From: Tepidamorphaceae bacterium
GTDB taxonomy: Bacteria > Pseudomonadota > Alphaproteobacteria > Rhizobiales > Tepidamorphaceae
Reading direction: 5' to 3'
Length of the DNA stretch: 64,000 bases
Assembly: GCA_028279445.1 (NCBI GenBank)
Contig: JANQNT010000023.1
Location: 372,001 to 436,000 of the forward strand
The translations under genes and the position numbers were made by a program. This document shows positions 19,617 through 27,612 of the stretch, one piece after another. Below the pieces are notes generated by a model. That model made no database searches, was not told the DNA's origin, and saw nothing but the letters and a program-made list of their open reading frames with translations. Every line of letters begins with the position of its first letter. The stretch's first letter is position 1.

Positions 19617-21020
19617 CTAAGCTGCGTCAGAGTCGTCAACCGCCGCGACGCGCAGGCCGGCGACCTCTCCGCTTCGGCGCAAGATGGCGGCATAGTCCTC
19701 GCCGAACAACACCCCGGAGACCCGATAGAGCGCATCGAAGCGTGCCTTCAGCGCGGTCAGTGTGGCCTCGTCGGCAGCGCGGGCCTGTTCCGGCAGCAGC
19801 TTGGCGGCGTTGTCCAGGAACACCTCGACGGCCGTGCAGACGCGACCGACGCATTCGTTCAGCGCCAGCTCGTCACGCTTCGGCTTGACCAGGTTGAGCA
19901 GCTTGGCCGAGGCGATGGCACGCTCCACATCGAAGGGATCGGGTGCCACCGAAGCAGCACCGCCGGGACGGATTCCGTCGCGCAGCAGCCGAGGCGTTTG
20001 CTCGACCGGATCGCGCAAGGCATCGGCGATCATCGCGCGCGATGCGGCGAGCCGCCTGGACCAGTCCGACGGGTGTTCGAGATCGACCGCGGCGGCGAAG
20101 TTCGCGGCGATGTCGTCGAAGCGGTGGACCTTGTCGGCCAGCGCATCGACATCCCAGGAACCAACCATCGCGCGCGCATGGCAGGCCAGCACGTCGAGCT
20201 CGCTCAGCAGCACTTCGCCGACCACCGCAAAGCGGCCCCTGCCGAGCTTCTCGGGTTCGTCCGTCTCCCGGTTGTGGGTGAGCAGGTAGACCAGTGAACC
20301 CGGCGCCTGGAGGCGGTTCATCAACAGGATCAGCGGATAGACGATCTGGTCGTCGCCAAAGCCGGACAACACCTCGACAAGCTGTGTGCAGGCAGCCTCG
20401 TCGATGCGCTCGCCGAGCGCCGGTTCAGCGTCCAGGGCGGCGGTGAAGACATCGAGTTCCTCGGCAAGCGAGGAGATCGCCACAATGTCGGCGAGGTTCT
20501 CGCCGGCCCGTTCGCCGCCAATCTGGGCGAACGACTTGGGTTCATGACCGGAAAGCCGATCCTGCAAAGCGGCAAGCCGCGTGGCGAGTGTCTTGCGCAG
20601 CTCTGCGAGTTGATCTCCCAGTTGTGTGGGGTCGCGGGCAATGCCCCGTGCGGCCCGACGCACCTCATGGGTAAGCGATGTATCGTCATCGGTGTCATCG
20701 CGCAGCAATTCCCGCCAGATCGTGCGGATGTACTGCGCCTCGATGCGACCGGTGTGGCGAACCTCGGTCTCGATGTCGACGCGAAACGGGATAATGGCGG
20801 AAAGCGCCAGATCCTGCGGCTCAGCCACCAGCGGGCCCCAGGCACCCTTCGCGGCGAGCATGTCGGCGGCGGAGCGGCGCACCATCTGCTGGGCAGGGTC
20901 GGCATCCTCAGTCAGCATGGCGCGGTCGATCTGGTGCACCAGATCAACGAGCACATAGGCCGGCAGTTCGTTCAGATACGCCGCGACCTTGCGGAAGATA
21001 TCGGGGGTGAGGTCCGCCAT
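19617..21020 (-). CDS. Conserved hypothetical protein, mostly helical
   Basis: A 467-residue protein I do not recognise. It is rich in alpha-helix-forming, acidic sequence with no signal peptide or membrane segment, so it is probably cytoplasmic. It contains repeated DAL/AEL-type helices and few aromatic residues. The ATG at 21020 (MADLTPDIFRKVAAYL) was preferred over an upstream TTG at 21110 because the extra 30 residues look non-coding. It sits between the glycine-zipper lipoprotein and ccmI. In Sinorhizobium a hypothetical gene separates feuPQ from the cyc genes, so this may be its counterpart by position; function is unknown. Confidence 0.75.
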   Translation of the reverse strand: MADLTPDIFRKVAAYLNELPAYVLVDLVHQIDRAMLTEDADPAQQMVRRSAADMLAAKGAWGPLVAEPQDLALSAIIPFRVDIETEVRHTGRIEAQYIRTIWRELLRDDTDDDTSLTHEVRRAARGIARDPTQLGDQLAELRKTLATRLAALQDRLSGHEPKSFAQIGGERAGENLADIVAISSLAEELDVFTAALDAEPALGERIDEAACTQLVEVLSGFGDDQIVYPLILLMNRLQAPGSLVYLLTHNRETDEPEKLGRGRFAVVGEVLLSELDVLACHARAMVGSWDVDALADKVHRFDDIAANFAAAVDLEHPSDWSRRLAASRAMIADALRDPVEQTPRLLRDGIRPGGAASVAPDPFDVERAIASAKLLNLVKPKRDELALNECVGRVCTAVEVFLDNAAKLLPEQARAADEATLTALKARFDALYRVSGVLFGEDYAAILRRSGEVAGLRVAAVDDSDAA

Positions 21021-21203
21021 GAACTCGCTCGTCTGCGCTTCCAGGGTCCGCACCCAATCGAGTCCGGACCCCAAAGCGCACGCAATCGGGCTTTCGCCCG
21101 ATAGTGGCAAGCTGGCGTTAAGGAATGGTGAGGTGCCGGCGCCAGGGCGGCGCCGGCTGGAGGTGTAATCGCTGAAGTGACCGTCGAGACAGCCACTCAG
21201 GCT

Positions 21204-21689
21204 CTAGCTGACGGTCTGCCAGGTGCCGTCTGCGTTCCGGCAGGCGGTTCCCTTGGCGACTTCGGGCTGGCCGTCGATATAGATCGTATGGCTGTACTCG
21301 CGGCAGTTCGCGTTAGCGCCAACCGCGCGGCGCTCGCCGGGGACCACTTCGCCATAGACGTTACGTTCCGGGTTGCGCCAGACAACCGGGGAGCCGGGCT
21401 TGGAATACTCAAGAGCGCGGTACTCGGCGTCGATGGCACGGCGGCGGTCGGCTTCATCGAGCGAACGACCGAGCCTGCTGCCGATCAGGCCACCGGCGAT
21501 GACGCCAAGTGTCGTGGCCACTGCCTGGCCACGGCCGCTGCCGATCTGGTTGCCGAGGATACCACCGGCAACCGCGCCGGTCAGCGCTCCGATGGTCTGA
21601 TTGGGGCCAGGGCCGCCGGACCCGGTCTCGCAGGCGCCAACCGCCAGCGCCAGAACCGCCGCGCATGCGGCAGACGTCAGTTTCTTCAT
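21204..21689 (-). CDS. Glycine-zipper 2TM surface lipoprotein (17-kDa antigen-like)
   Basis: A 161-residue exported protein. Residues 1-19 form a lipoprotein signal peptide ending at the lipobox AVGAC, so Cys20 would be acylated. Residues 33-75 are a glycine zipper (GALTGAVAGGILGNQIGSG, then GVIAGGLIGSRLG) like that of Rickettsia 17-kDa antigen and SlyB-type proteins. A C-terminal soluble part with two further cysteines follows. It probably sits in the outer membrane and stabilises the envelope. It is downstream of the feuQ-like gene but separated by about 300 bases. Confidence 0.82.
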   Translation of the reverse strand: MKKLTSAACAAVLALAVGACETGSGGPGPNQTIGALTGAVAGGILGNQIGSGRGQAVATTLGVIAGGLIGSRLGRSLDEADRRRAIDAEYRALEYSKPGSPVVWRNPERNVYGEVVPGERRAVGANANCREYSHTIYIDGQPEVAKGTACRNADGTWQTVS

Positions 21690-21996
21690 CTTGATCCAAC
21701 CTTCTCAGTCATTCGGGCACGCCGGGCCGGCGCAGTACGCCAAACACCCGTCATCGCGCCACATATGGGCTCCACATCCGGCGCCCGCATATGGTTCATT
21801 GTGCCTTGGGGTCGTAAACAGACCGTGGAAGCCCCCAGTTGCTCGTCGCCGCGGGAAAAGGCGCGGTCACCCACCCCGCTTTCGCCGGTCCCGCAGCTTA
21901 TATCGGACGGCGGTAGAACAGGCGAATACGGCGGGACGATGGCTTAGCCATGAATGCCTTGGCCACGAATGGCCTGACCGCGCCGCGCGCGCCGTC
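21690..21996. other. Intergenic region between feuQ-like and lipoprotein genes
   Basis: About 300 bases without a supported gene. It must hold the lipoprotein promoter and the end of the feuQ transcript. No convincing hairpin terminator, repeat or binding site was seen. Confidence 0.5.
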
Positions 21997-23382
21997 TCAA
22001 TAGGTCTGCAACCCGCCTTCGGCAACGATGCGCGGCAGGCTGACGGCCACGCGCAAACCGCCGAGCGGGCTCTCCTCCAGCGCCAGTTCACCGCCATACA
22101 GCGTGACCAGTTCATCAACGATCGACAGGCCAAGCCCCGTGCCGGGCGTGGCCTCGTCGAACCGGCGGCCGCGTTCGAGAGCGTTGTCGCGCTCGTCGGA
22201 TGAAAGCCCCTTGCCGTCATCGTCGACGGCAAGCCGCAGCATCGGCGTCCCCGCCCGCGGCAATACGGTGACGTCGACCCGGCCGGCCGCCCATTTGTGG
22301 GCGTTGTCGATGAGATTGCCGAGAATTTCGTCGAGGTCCTGCTTCTCGCCGCGAAACTGCAGGTTGTCGGGGCAGGTGACGTTAAGGGAAATCTGACGCT
22401 CGGCATGGATGCGCTGCATGGCGCGAGCGAGCGAATCGAGGCTTGGCCGGACTGGCGTGGCCACGCCGATGACGCGCGATTGCGCGGCCATGCGGGCACG
22501 GTCGAGATGGAAGGAGACCTGGCGTTCCATGGTGGCGGTCTGCTCGCAGACCGTCTTCGCCAGGGGACTACGCTTGTTGGCGGATTCGTTGCGCAGAACG
22601 CTGATCGGCGTCTTCAGCGCGTGGGCGAGGTTTCCGGCAAGCGTGCGGGCACGCTCCACGGTGCGGCGGTTGGCGGCGATCAGCGCGTTGATCTCGCCCA
22701 CCAGCGGTGCGATTTCGGACGGAAAATCCCCCTGCAACTCGCCAGCCTCGCCGGAAACGACGCGCGACAGCGCGGCACGGATGCGCCGCAGCGGGCGCAT
22801 GACCCAGGCCACCATCGCCATGGTGATGGCGACAAGCCCGAAGCCGAACAGGCCGAGATAGAACACGATCTGGCCGCGGAACTGCTGGATGCCGGCGAGC
22901 AGTTCGGCGCGCGACCCGGTCAGCAGGAAGGCGAATTCGACCTCCTCCTCGCCGATGACGATGCGCTGCTCGATGGCGCTGACCTGTTCGCCGCGCGGTG
23001 CATCGATGATGGCGAAGCGGCGGAATTGGGGATTGAGGGGGGAGGTGGCGAGGTCCGGCATGGTCAGCGTCTCGCCGGCGAGCGAAGGCGCCCGGGCGAT
23101 GACGCGGGCCTCATCGAGGCGGGTGATCTGCCAGTACCAGCCCGACATCACCACCCCATAGACGGGATCGGCGAGTTCGGGCGGTTCGGCGAGTTCAGCG
23201 GCTTCGTCGAAGGATGCGGCCGCGACCAGGGTCAGGAGGGAGAATTCCAGCCGGCTGGCGAAGTCGGCCTCCGCCGTGCGGCGGTAGGCAGCCGTCAGCG
23301 CGATCCCGGCGACCACCAGAACCAGCACGCTCCAGAAGGTCGCCAGGACGAGAAGACGAAGGGTGAGCGCGTTAGGCTGCAT
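21997..23382 (-). CDS. feuQ: FeuQ-like sensor histidine kinase
   Basis: A 461-residue inner-membrane kinase. Membrane helices at about residues 8-30 and 170-195 flank a periplasmic domain (30-170). A HAMP linker, a HisKA-like helix with the acceptor in GNLAHALKTPISVLRN and a HATPase_c domain (N box LIDNAHKWA, G1 DDDGKGL, G2 GTGLGLS) follow. The domain layout matches PhoQ/FeuQ-type kinases, and the position next to a PhoP-like regulator and the ccm block matches feuPQ of Sinorhizobium, which control cyclic glucan export. The start codon and first four codons lie inside the terminal repeat of the element at 23373-23644, so this start may be a replacement for an older one. Confidence 0.8.
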   Translation of the reverse strand: MQPNALTLRLLVLATFWSVLVLVVAGIALTAAYRRTAEADFASRLEFSLLTLVAAASFDEAAELAEPPELADPVYGVVMSGWYWQITRLDEARVIARAPSLAGETLTMPDLATSPLNPQFRRFAIIDAPRGEQVSAIEQRIVIGEEEVEFAFLLTGSRAELLAGIQQFRGQIVFYLGLFGFGLVAITMAMVAWVMRPLRRIRAALSRVVSGEAGELQGDFPSEIAPLVGEINALIAANRRTVERARTLAGNLAHALKTPISVLRNESANKRSPLAKTVCEQTATMERQVSFHLDRARMAAQSRVIGVATPVRPSLDSLARAMQRIHAERQISLNVTCPDNLQFRGEKQDLDEILGNLIDNAHKWAAGRVDVTVLPRAGTPMLRLAVDDDGKGLSSDERDNALERGRRFDEATPGTGLGLSIVDELVTLYGGELALEESPLGGLRVAVSLPRIVAEGGLQTY

Positions 23383-23644
23383 CGGCAGTCAGGTTTCGGG
23401 CGTGGCGCGTGTCGGATTTTGGTCCTGACACGGCGAAGAGACCGACATGGTGCCGATCACCATTAGGTGTCTTCAACACAGTCAGGGGCAAAATCCGCCG
23501 CGTCCTGAGAGGGATATGGCCAAAATCGCCCATTTCGGCGTTGCAAAGCGCTCGCAAGGGATGACCCTGGCTTCGGCTTTGCGCCTGGAACTGAACGATT
23601 TTGGCACATACCACGCTCCAAATCCTGACTGTCGATGCAGCCTA
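23373..23644. mobile_element. MITE-like element with 21-bp terminal inverted repeats
   Basis: A 272-base segment bounded by inverted repeats of 21 bases: 23373-23393 reads TAGGCTGCATCGGCAGTCAG plus G, and 23624-23644 is its reverse complement with one mismatch. Similarity continues inward less strictly for another 20 or so bases. There is no transposase gene; short open frames inside are unlikely to be genes. The right end together with flanking bases makes a perfect 20-bp palindrome (23634-23653). The element separates the regulator from its kinase, supplying the TAG stop of one and the ATG of the other. A third, solitary copy of the terminal repeat is at 52194. Confidence 0.7.
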
Positions 23645-24313
23645 GGCTGCATCCTCGGGAGCCGCCAGCGAGTAGCCCAGGCCGCGCACGGTGTGGATCA
23701 CGTCAACACCGAGCTTCTTGCGCACGCGGCCGACGAAGACCTCGATGGTGTTGGAGTCGCGGTCGAAATCCTGGTCGTAGAGATGCTCGATGAGCTCGCT
23801 GCGCGAGACCACCCGTCCTGCATGGTGCATCAGGTAGGACAACAGGCGGAACTCCAGCGCGGTCAGCTTGATGGGGTTGCCGGAAACGGTGACGCGCGAG
23901 GCGCGGGTGTCAAGGCGCACCGGCCCGCAGGTGATCTCGGCGGTGGCGTGGCCGGCGGCGCGGCGCACCAGGGCGCGCACCCGCGCCAGTACCTCCTCCA
24001 TGTGGAAGGGCTTGGCGACATAATCATCGGCGCCGGCATCGAAGCCCGCCACCTTCTCGCTCCACTGGTCGCGCGCGGTGAGGATCAGCACCGGCATGGT
24101 GCGCTCCCCGCCGCGCCAGGCTTCCAGCACGCGGATGCCGTCCTGCTTGGGCAGGCCGATGTCGAGGATGACGACGTCGTAGGGTTCGGTGTCGCCGAGG
24201 AAGTGCCCCTCCTCGCCGTCGAAGGCGGTATCGACGGCAAAGCCGGCATCGCCCAGCGCCTCGGCGATCTGCCGGTTCAGGTCGGGATCGTCTTCGACAA
24301 CCAGTGCGCGCAA
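23642..24313 (-). CDS. feuP: FeuP-like (PhoP/OmpR family) response regulator
   Basis: A 223-residue regulator with a receiver domain (acidic pair EDD at 7-9, phospho-acceptor D51 in VILDIGLPKQDG, switch lysine in VAKPF) and a winged-helix DNA-binding domain ending VIHTVRGLGYSL. The start codon is TTG at 24313, supported by a strong GGGGAGGAG ribosome-binding site; no ATG fits. The stop codon TAG and the last codons are contributed by the inverted repeat of the inserted element. With the kinase downstream and a small exported protein upstream, the locus matches the rhizobial feuN-feuP-feuQ arrangement. Confidence 0.82.
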   Translation of the reverse strand: MRALVVEDDPDLNRQIAEALGDAGFAVDTAFDGEEGHFLGDTEPYDVVILDIGLPKQDGIRVLEAWRGGERTMPVLILTARDQWSEKVAGFDAGADDYVAKPFHMEEVLARVRALVRRAAGHATAEITCGPVRLDTRASRVTVSGNPIKLTALEFRLLSYLMHHAGRVVSRSELIEHLYDQDFDRDSNTIEVFVGRVRKKLGVDVIHTVRGLGYSLAAPEDAA

Positions 24314-24338
24314 CGCCTCTCCTCCCCTCGCGGCCGGA

Positions 24339-24647
24339 TCAGTTCGCCGGCACGACCACCACCTGGCGGCGCGGCGGGCGATTCGGATCAGGGCTCGGGA
24401 TCAGGACGACAATACGGCAACGCGCCTGGCCGCCGTCGACGACCATGTCGGCCTGGATGACGCGGCCGCCGGTGCTGCGCTCGACCGAAGCGATCGCCGC
24501 GCCACAGCCGCCCTGCGCCACGCGAACGGCCTCAGCAGGCTCAGCCTGTGCAGGCTCGTGCGCTGCCGCCGGTACTACGCTCAGCGCCAACGACAGCAAG
24601 ACGCCGCCGCAGGCCGTCACAACTATGCGCTTGAATGGGTTGATCAT
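24339..24647 (-). CDS. Small exported PepSY-like protein, FeuN candidate
   Basis: A 102-residue protein with a signal peptide (residues 8-29, ending PAAAH) and a mature part of about 73 residues containing two cysteines (QGGCGAAIASVERSTGG and ARCRIVVLI), which resembles a PepSY fold. It ends 25 bases before the feuP-like start, so the genes are probably cotranscribed. In Sinorhizobium a small periplasmic protein, FeuN, encoded next to feuP, holds the kinase FeuQ in check; position, size and export fit, but sequence identity with FeuN was not tested. Confidence 0.7.
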   Translation of the reverse strand: MINPFKRIVVTACGGVLLSLALSVVPAAAHEPAQAEPAEAVRVAQGGCGAAIASVERSTGGRVIQADMVVDGGQARCRIVVLIPSPDPNRPPRRQVVVVPAN

Positions 24648-24726
24648 CGTGGCGCGGGTTGTAGCAGCCGGGGAATGAACCGGCGATGAATGCGCCTGTC
24701 AGGGTAAAGGGCGGGGCGTTGTCCCG

Positions 24727-24924
24727 CTATACCTTTAGCTGCGAACCAACACTCTTGAGTATGCCGTTGGCGGTGTGCTTGCTCTTCAAATTGCGCGGGA
24801 CAATCGTAAGACGTCCAGTCTCTTCGCACCGCCATTTTTCGTGAGAACCGCGACCGCCGCCGACTCGACTATAGCCAAGCCTAGACAGCTCCTTGGTCAC
24901 TTTTCGGTAGAATTCAGCCACCAC
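24727..24924 (-). CDS. hicA: HicA-family mRNA interferase toxin
   Basis: A 65-residue protein of the HicA dsRBD-like fold. The motif GRGSHEKWRCEETGRLTIVPR contains the catalytic-region histidine of HicA and is followed by a second conserved region (SKHTANGILKSVG). It begins with GTG, three bases after the stop of the DUF1902 antitoxin gene, so the two are translated together. Length is normal for the family. Confidence 0.82.
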   Translation of the reverse strand: MVAEFYRKVTKELSRLGYSRVGGGRGSHEKWRCEETGRLTIVPRNLKSKHTANGILKSVGSQLKV

Positions 24925-24927
24925 ACT

Positions 24928-25179
24928 CTAAGCTGGGCACGGTTCCGGGTCCGGACGCTGCCAAAGGATAGCGGGAACAAGCTCACGCATTGGACGGGAA
25001 GCTAGGTCTTCGGGCGAAAAGTGATTGGCAATCACCAACTCAACGGCACACTCGTGCAGGATCGCCTCAAACTCTTCGATGGTCTCGGCTTCGATATGCA
25101 GCCCGATAATGTCGCTCTCTGATACGAAAACCCCTGCTTCTTCGTCCCATAGAGCCTTGATTACAAAGGTTCTTTGCAC
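24928..25179 (-). CDS. hicB: DUF1902 (HicB-like) antitoxin
   Basis: An 83-residue protein with the HicB/DUF1902 partial RNase H-like fold (begins QRTFVIKALWDEEAGVFV, then GLHIEAETIEEFEAIL). No C-terminal ribbon-helix-helix is obvious, so it may neutralise the toxin without binding DNA strongly. The GTG start at 25179 has AAAGGAG nine bases upstream. It is cotranscribed with the HicA-like gene. Confidence 0.8.
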   Translation of the reverse strand: MQRTFVIKALWDEEAGVFVSESDIIGLHIEAETIEEFEAILHECAVELVIANHFSPEDLASRPMRELVPAILWQRPDPEPCPA

Positions 25180-25336
25180 CTTTTGACTCCTTTACGGCTG
25201 GTCCGAAAAACCAACCACCCATCGCGTACTGCCATGAGATTTAGTGCATTGGAAGTGAAATTTCAGTTGCGATCGCAACACATATACGATGGCTCCAGGT
25301 TACAAACACCCCGCCCACGGGCGGCTGACTGGCGCG

Positions 25337-25768
25337 TTATGCCGGCGCACCAAACACCTTCTCCATCACCCGCTTCGCCACCGCCGGTCCCATGGCGATG
25401 GTTCCCTTCGCGCAGCCGGTCTTGTCGACGAGGATGCCGATGGCCGAGCTGGCGGGCATCGGGCCGAAGCGCGGGTGGGTGACGTTGGCGATGAAGGTGA
25501 ACAGGAACATGGCGTGCGCCCGTGTGTTCGAGGCGGGCGGCTCGGCGTCATAGGCAGCGAGGAACCGTGCCGTAGTCTCGGGATCGAGATAGTCCGCGGT
25601 GCCGAGACGTTGTGCCTGCCAGCCGGCGAGCATCGTGGCGATCTGTTGTTCGGGCACACAGGGGCGTTCCTGCGCGGGCGCTGCCGCCGCCGGCAGCCAT
25701 GCCAACAGCACGGCGCAGACGAGCATCGCCGCCAGCGGAATGCACCGCTGTGGTTTCTTCCAGGCCAT
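25337..25768 (-). CDS. Exported protein of unknown function at the end of the lysis cassette
   Basis: A 143-residue protein with a signal peptide (residues 10-35, ending AAAPAQ) and a mature part with two cysteines (RPCVPEQQ and KTGCAKG), which could form one disulfide. I do not recognise the family. It is 22 bases downstream of the small coiled-coil membrane gene and in the same direction, so it probably shares the transcript of the holin and endolysin. Whether it belongs to the gene transfer agent or to the host is not clear. Confidence 0.7.
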   Translation of the reverse strand: MAWKKPQRCIPLAAMLVCAVLLAWLPAAAAPAQERPCVPEQQIATMLAGWQAQRLGTADYLDPETTARFLAAYDAEPPASNTRAHAMFLFTFIANVTHPRFGPMPASSAIGILVDKTGCAKGTIAMGPAVAKRVMEKVFGAPA

Positions 25769-25790
25769 GCCGGCCTCCAGTCGGTTACGG

Positions 25791-26078
25791 TCAGTTGGAA
25801 AGCGTCGGGACGATCTGGTGCCAGCGGTTGGCGAGCCAGCCGAGAAGCCCCGCCAGCATCGACGTGACGGCGATCAGCGTCAGGATGGCCCAGCGCGCGC
25901 CGCGCGCCTTCATCAGCAGGTCGTGCATCTCGCCGACCTGCCGCGATGTCCGCTCGGCGGTCACTTTAAGCGTCTTCTGCTCGGTCTCGACGACCGTCAT
26001 GCGTTGCAGGACGTCGCTTTCCAGGGAGTCGATCTTGTCGCGCAGCTCCTTGAGGGCGGTGGTTTCGGAACGTGTCAT
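25791..26078 (-). CDS. Small coiled-coil membrane protein in the lysis cassette
   Basis: A 95-residue protein with a long N-terminal coiled coil (residues 1-60, EKELRDKID-type heptads) and one membrane helix (about 65-85, WAILTLIAVTSMLAGLLGWLA). It overlaps the stop codon of the holin gene by four bases (ATGA). The position after holin and endolysin suggests a role in lysis, for instance an accessory holin or an inner-membrane spanin-like part, but no family was recognised. Confidence 0.75.
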   Translation of the reverse strand: MTRSETTALKELRDKIDSLESDVLQRMTVVETEQKTLKVTAERTSRQVGEMHDLLMKARGARWAILTLIAVTSMLAGLLGWLANRWHQIVPTLSN

Positions 26079-26554
26079 CGCCCGCCCCAGATGCTCTTGA
26101 CGGTGTGCCCGCCGCCATAGATCGCAAGCCACAGGCCGGAGAACGCGACGAGCTGCTCCCAGGGGATCGGCGCGATGTCGGCGCCGAATGCGATGAACAC
26201 CCGGATGAGGACGGCGTTCCACAGCCACAGCCCGATCAACAACCAGGACAGCGCCGGCCGCCAGGCGTGATGGAACCAGCCCCGCGCGTCCTCGGTGGCG
26301 AACAGGGCAGCCTGCTGCGCGCGCGCAGCGCGCATCAGCTCGCCGCCGTGCGCCGCCTCGATGTCCGGCACGAGATCGGGCTTCGCGGCAATGGCATCGT
26401 TCACGGCCGCAGGCGTCGCCGGCACGTCGAGCACATCGGCCAGCACGCTTCCGACGGTGCCGCCGATGCGGCTGCCGGCGGGACCGGCAAGGATGCCGCC
26501 GATGGTCGGTGCGCCAAACCGGATCAGCGGCCCGGCGAGGTCCTTCCAATTCAT
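26075..26554 (-). CDS. 3TM-type holin of the gene transfer agent family
   Basis: A 159-residue protein that begins MNWKDLAGPLIRFGAPTIGG and contains a glycine-rich N-terminal segment and two or three C-terminal membrane helices (about 105-150), the pattern of the Pfam family of three-TM holins linked to gene transfer agent release. It should form the pore that lets the endolysin reach the wall. Its ATG overlaps the endolysin stop by four bases. A much longer frame through this region is only an Arg-rich shadow and was not used. Confidence 0.85.
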   Translation of the reverse strand: MNWKDLAGPLIRFGAPTIGGILAGPAGSRIGGTVGSVLADVLDVPATPAAVNDAIAAKPDLVPDIEAAHGGELMRAARAQQAALFATEDARGWFHHAWRPALSWLLIGLWLWNAVLIRVFIAFGADIAPIPWEQLVAFSGLWLAIYGGGHTVKSIWGGR

Positions 26555-27522
26555 TTTCTCAACCTCCGCTTGACCCTCATCGCAATCTCCTCGCCCCAGC
26601 CGCGCCGCCAGGCGATCAGCGCGAAGGCACCAAACGCGACCGCGACGACGGCGAGCCCGCCCCAGAGCAGCCAGGCGGGATCGACCAGCGGCTGCGCCAC
26701 GTCCTGCGCCTGCGATCCCCCAGTGGCGGCGCCACCGCCGGCGGCCGTGCCACCCGCTGCGGTCGCGCCACCCGTCGCCTTGCCGGCGGTGTTGATGTCC
26801 TTGAGGCGTTGCAGCTTGGCGAGCGTCGCCGGGCCGATCAGGCCATCCGCACCAAGCCCGTGCTCGCGCTGGAAGCGTTCCACCTCTTTCAGGACGAGGC
26901 GGTCGGCAATGGTGCCGACCGCGTAGCCGTGTTTGCGTAGCGCCTCCATGACGGCCTGGCGGTCCGGCGTATCGACGGGGACGACCCAGAGCGCTGACTT
27001 TCCCGCCGGCCTCGCGCTCCGGCGCGGCAGCTTGCCGTGCGCGCCGTAGTCCGCTTGCTCGATCAGCCGCGCCTCTTCCTTGCGCCGCCGCACCAAACCG
27101 GCGAGCCGTCGTCCCTTCGCGGTCGTCGCCGTGGTGCGCAACAGCCGCGCCGCCTCGCGAATACGACCGTCGCGCAGAGCCCGCGCCCAGCGCCATTTGA
27201 CCGCGCCGCGGCCGCAGTTGAAGGTCATCGACGTGGCGCCGTCGTAATGGTGCTGGAGCTTCGGCCGGATGGCCCGATTGACGGCGGCGCCGTATTCCTC
27301 GTCGGCGACCTTCGGCAACAGCTTCAGACACTCCGCACGGCCGATCCGGTCGCCCATGCGCAAGGGCCGGCCGTGCTTGCCCACCCAGTAGGCGCGGAAC
27401 ACGCGGCTGCGATTGGTGAAGCCCGTGCCGATGGTGACGATGCCGACCGGATCGCGGTAGGCGCGCAGCACGAGCCCCTCGTGCGCGGCGATAAAGGCCG
27501 CACCCGGCTTGGAGAGTTGCAT
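26551..27522 (-). CDS. Endolysin: lysozyme-like domain, peptidoglycan-binding domain and C-terminal membrane anchor
   Basis: A 323-residue protein. Residues 1-165 are a phage-type (GH24-like) lysozyme with the catalytic-region motif AHEGLVLRAYRD and the following TIGTGFT strand. Residues about 195-250 are a peptidoglycan-binding domain (VERFQREHGLGADGLIGPAT). A Gly/Ala-rich linker leads to a membrane helix (about 283-305) and a basic tail (RVKRRLRK), so the enzyme appears tail-anchored in the inner membrane. The ATG at 27522 is preceded by GGGAGACGAGAG. It is the first gene of the lysis cassette and is separated from the tail genes by a terminator and a plus-strand gene. Confidence 0.85.
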   Translation of the reverse strand: MQLSKPGAAFIAAHEGLVLRAYRDPVGIVTIGTGFTNRSRVFRAYWVGKHGRPLRMGDRIGRAECLKLLPKVADEEYGAAVNRAIRPKLQHHYDGATSMTFNCGRGAVKWRWARALRDGRIREAARLLRTTATTAKGRRLAGLVRRRKEEARLIEQADYGAHGKLPRRSARPAGKSALWVVPVDTPDRQAVMEALRKHGYAVGTIADRLVLKEVERFQREHGLGADGLIGPATLAKLQRLKDINTAGKATGGATAAGGTAAGGGAATGGSQAQDVAQPLVDPAWLLWGGLAVVAVAFGAFALIAWRRGWGEEIAMRVKRRLRK

Positions 27523-27530
27523 CTCTCGTC

Positions 27531-27555
27531 TCCCATGAAAAAACCCGCCTTGCGG
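27531..27555. repeat. Left copy of a direct repeat flanking the secreted-protein gene
   Basis: The 25-base sequence starting TCCCATGAAAAAACCCGCCT recurs at 28691-28714 with one substitution and one base fewer. Here the second arm of the terminator hairpin is missing, so this copy looks like a broken half of the terminator. Confidence 0.65.
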
Positions 27556-27612
27556 AGACATGGCGAGCGGTTTGGAATTGAGAACGCGGAGCGGACGCGT
27601 TAAGTAGAGCGC

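Noticed and set aside
23372..23614. Small frames inside the MITE-like element as genes
   Set aside because: They run through the terminal repeats and lack ribosome-binding sites; the segment is better explained as a non-coding mobile element.
26075..27331. Long Arg/Gly-rich frame across holin and endolysin
   Set aside because: Only its last 159 codons are the holin; the upstream part is a shadow of the endolysin gene in another frame.
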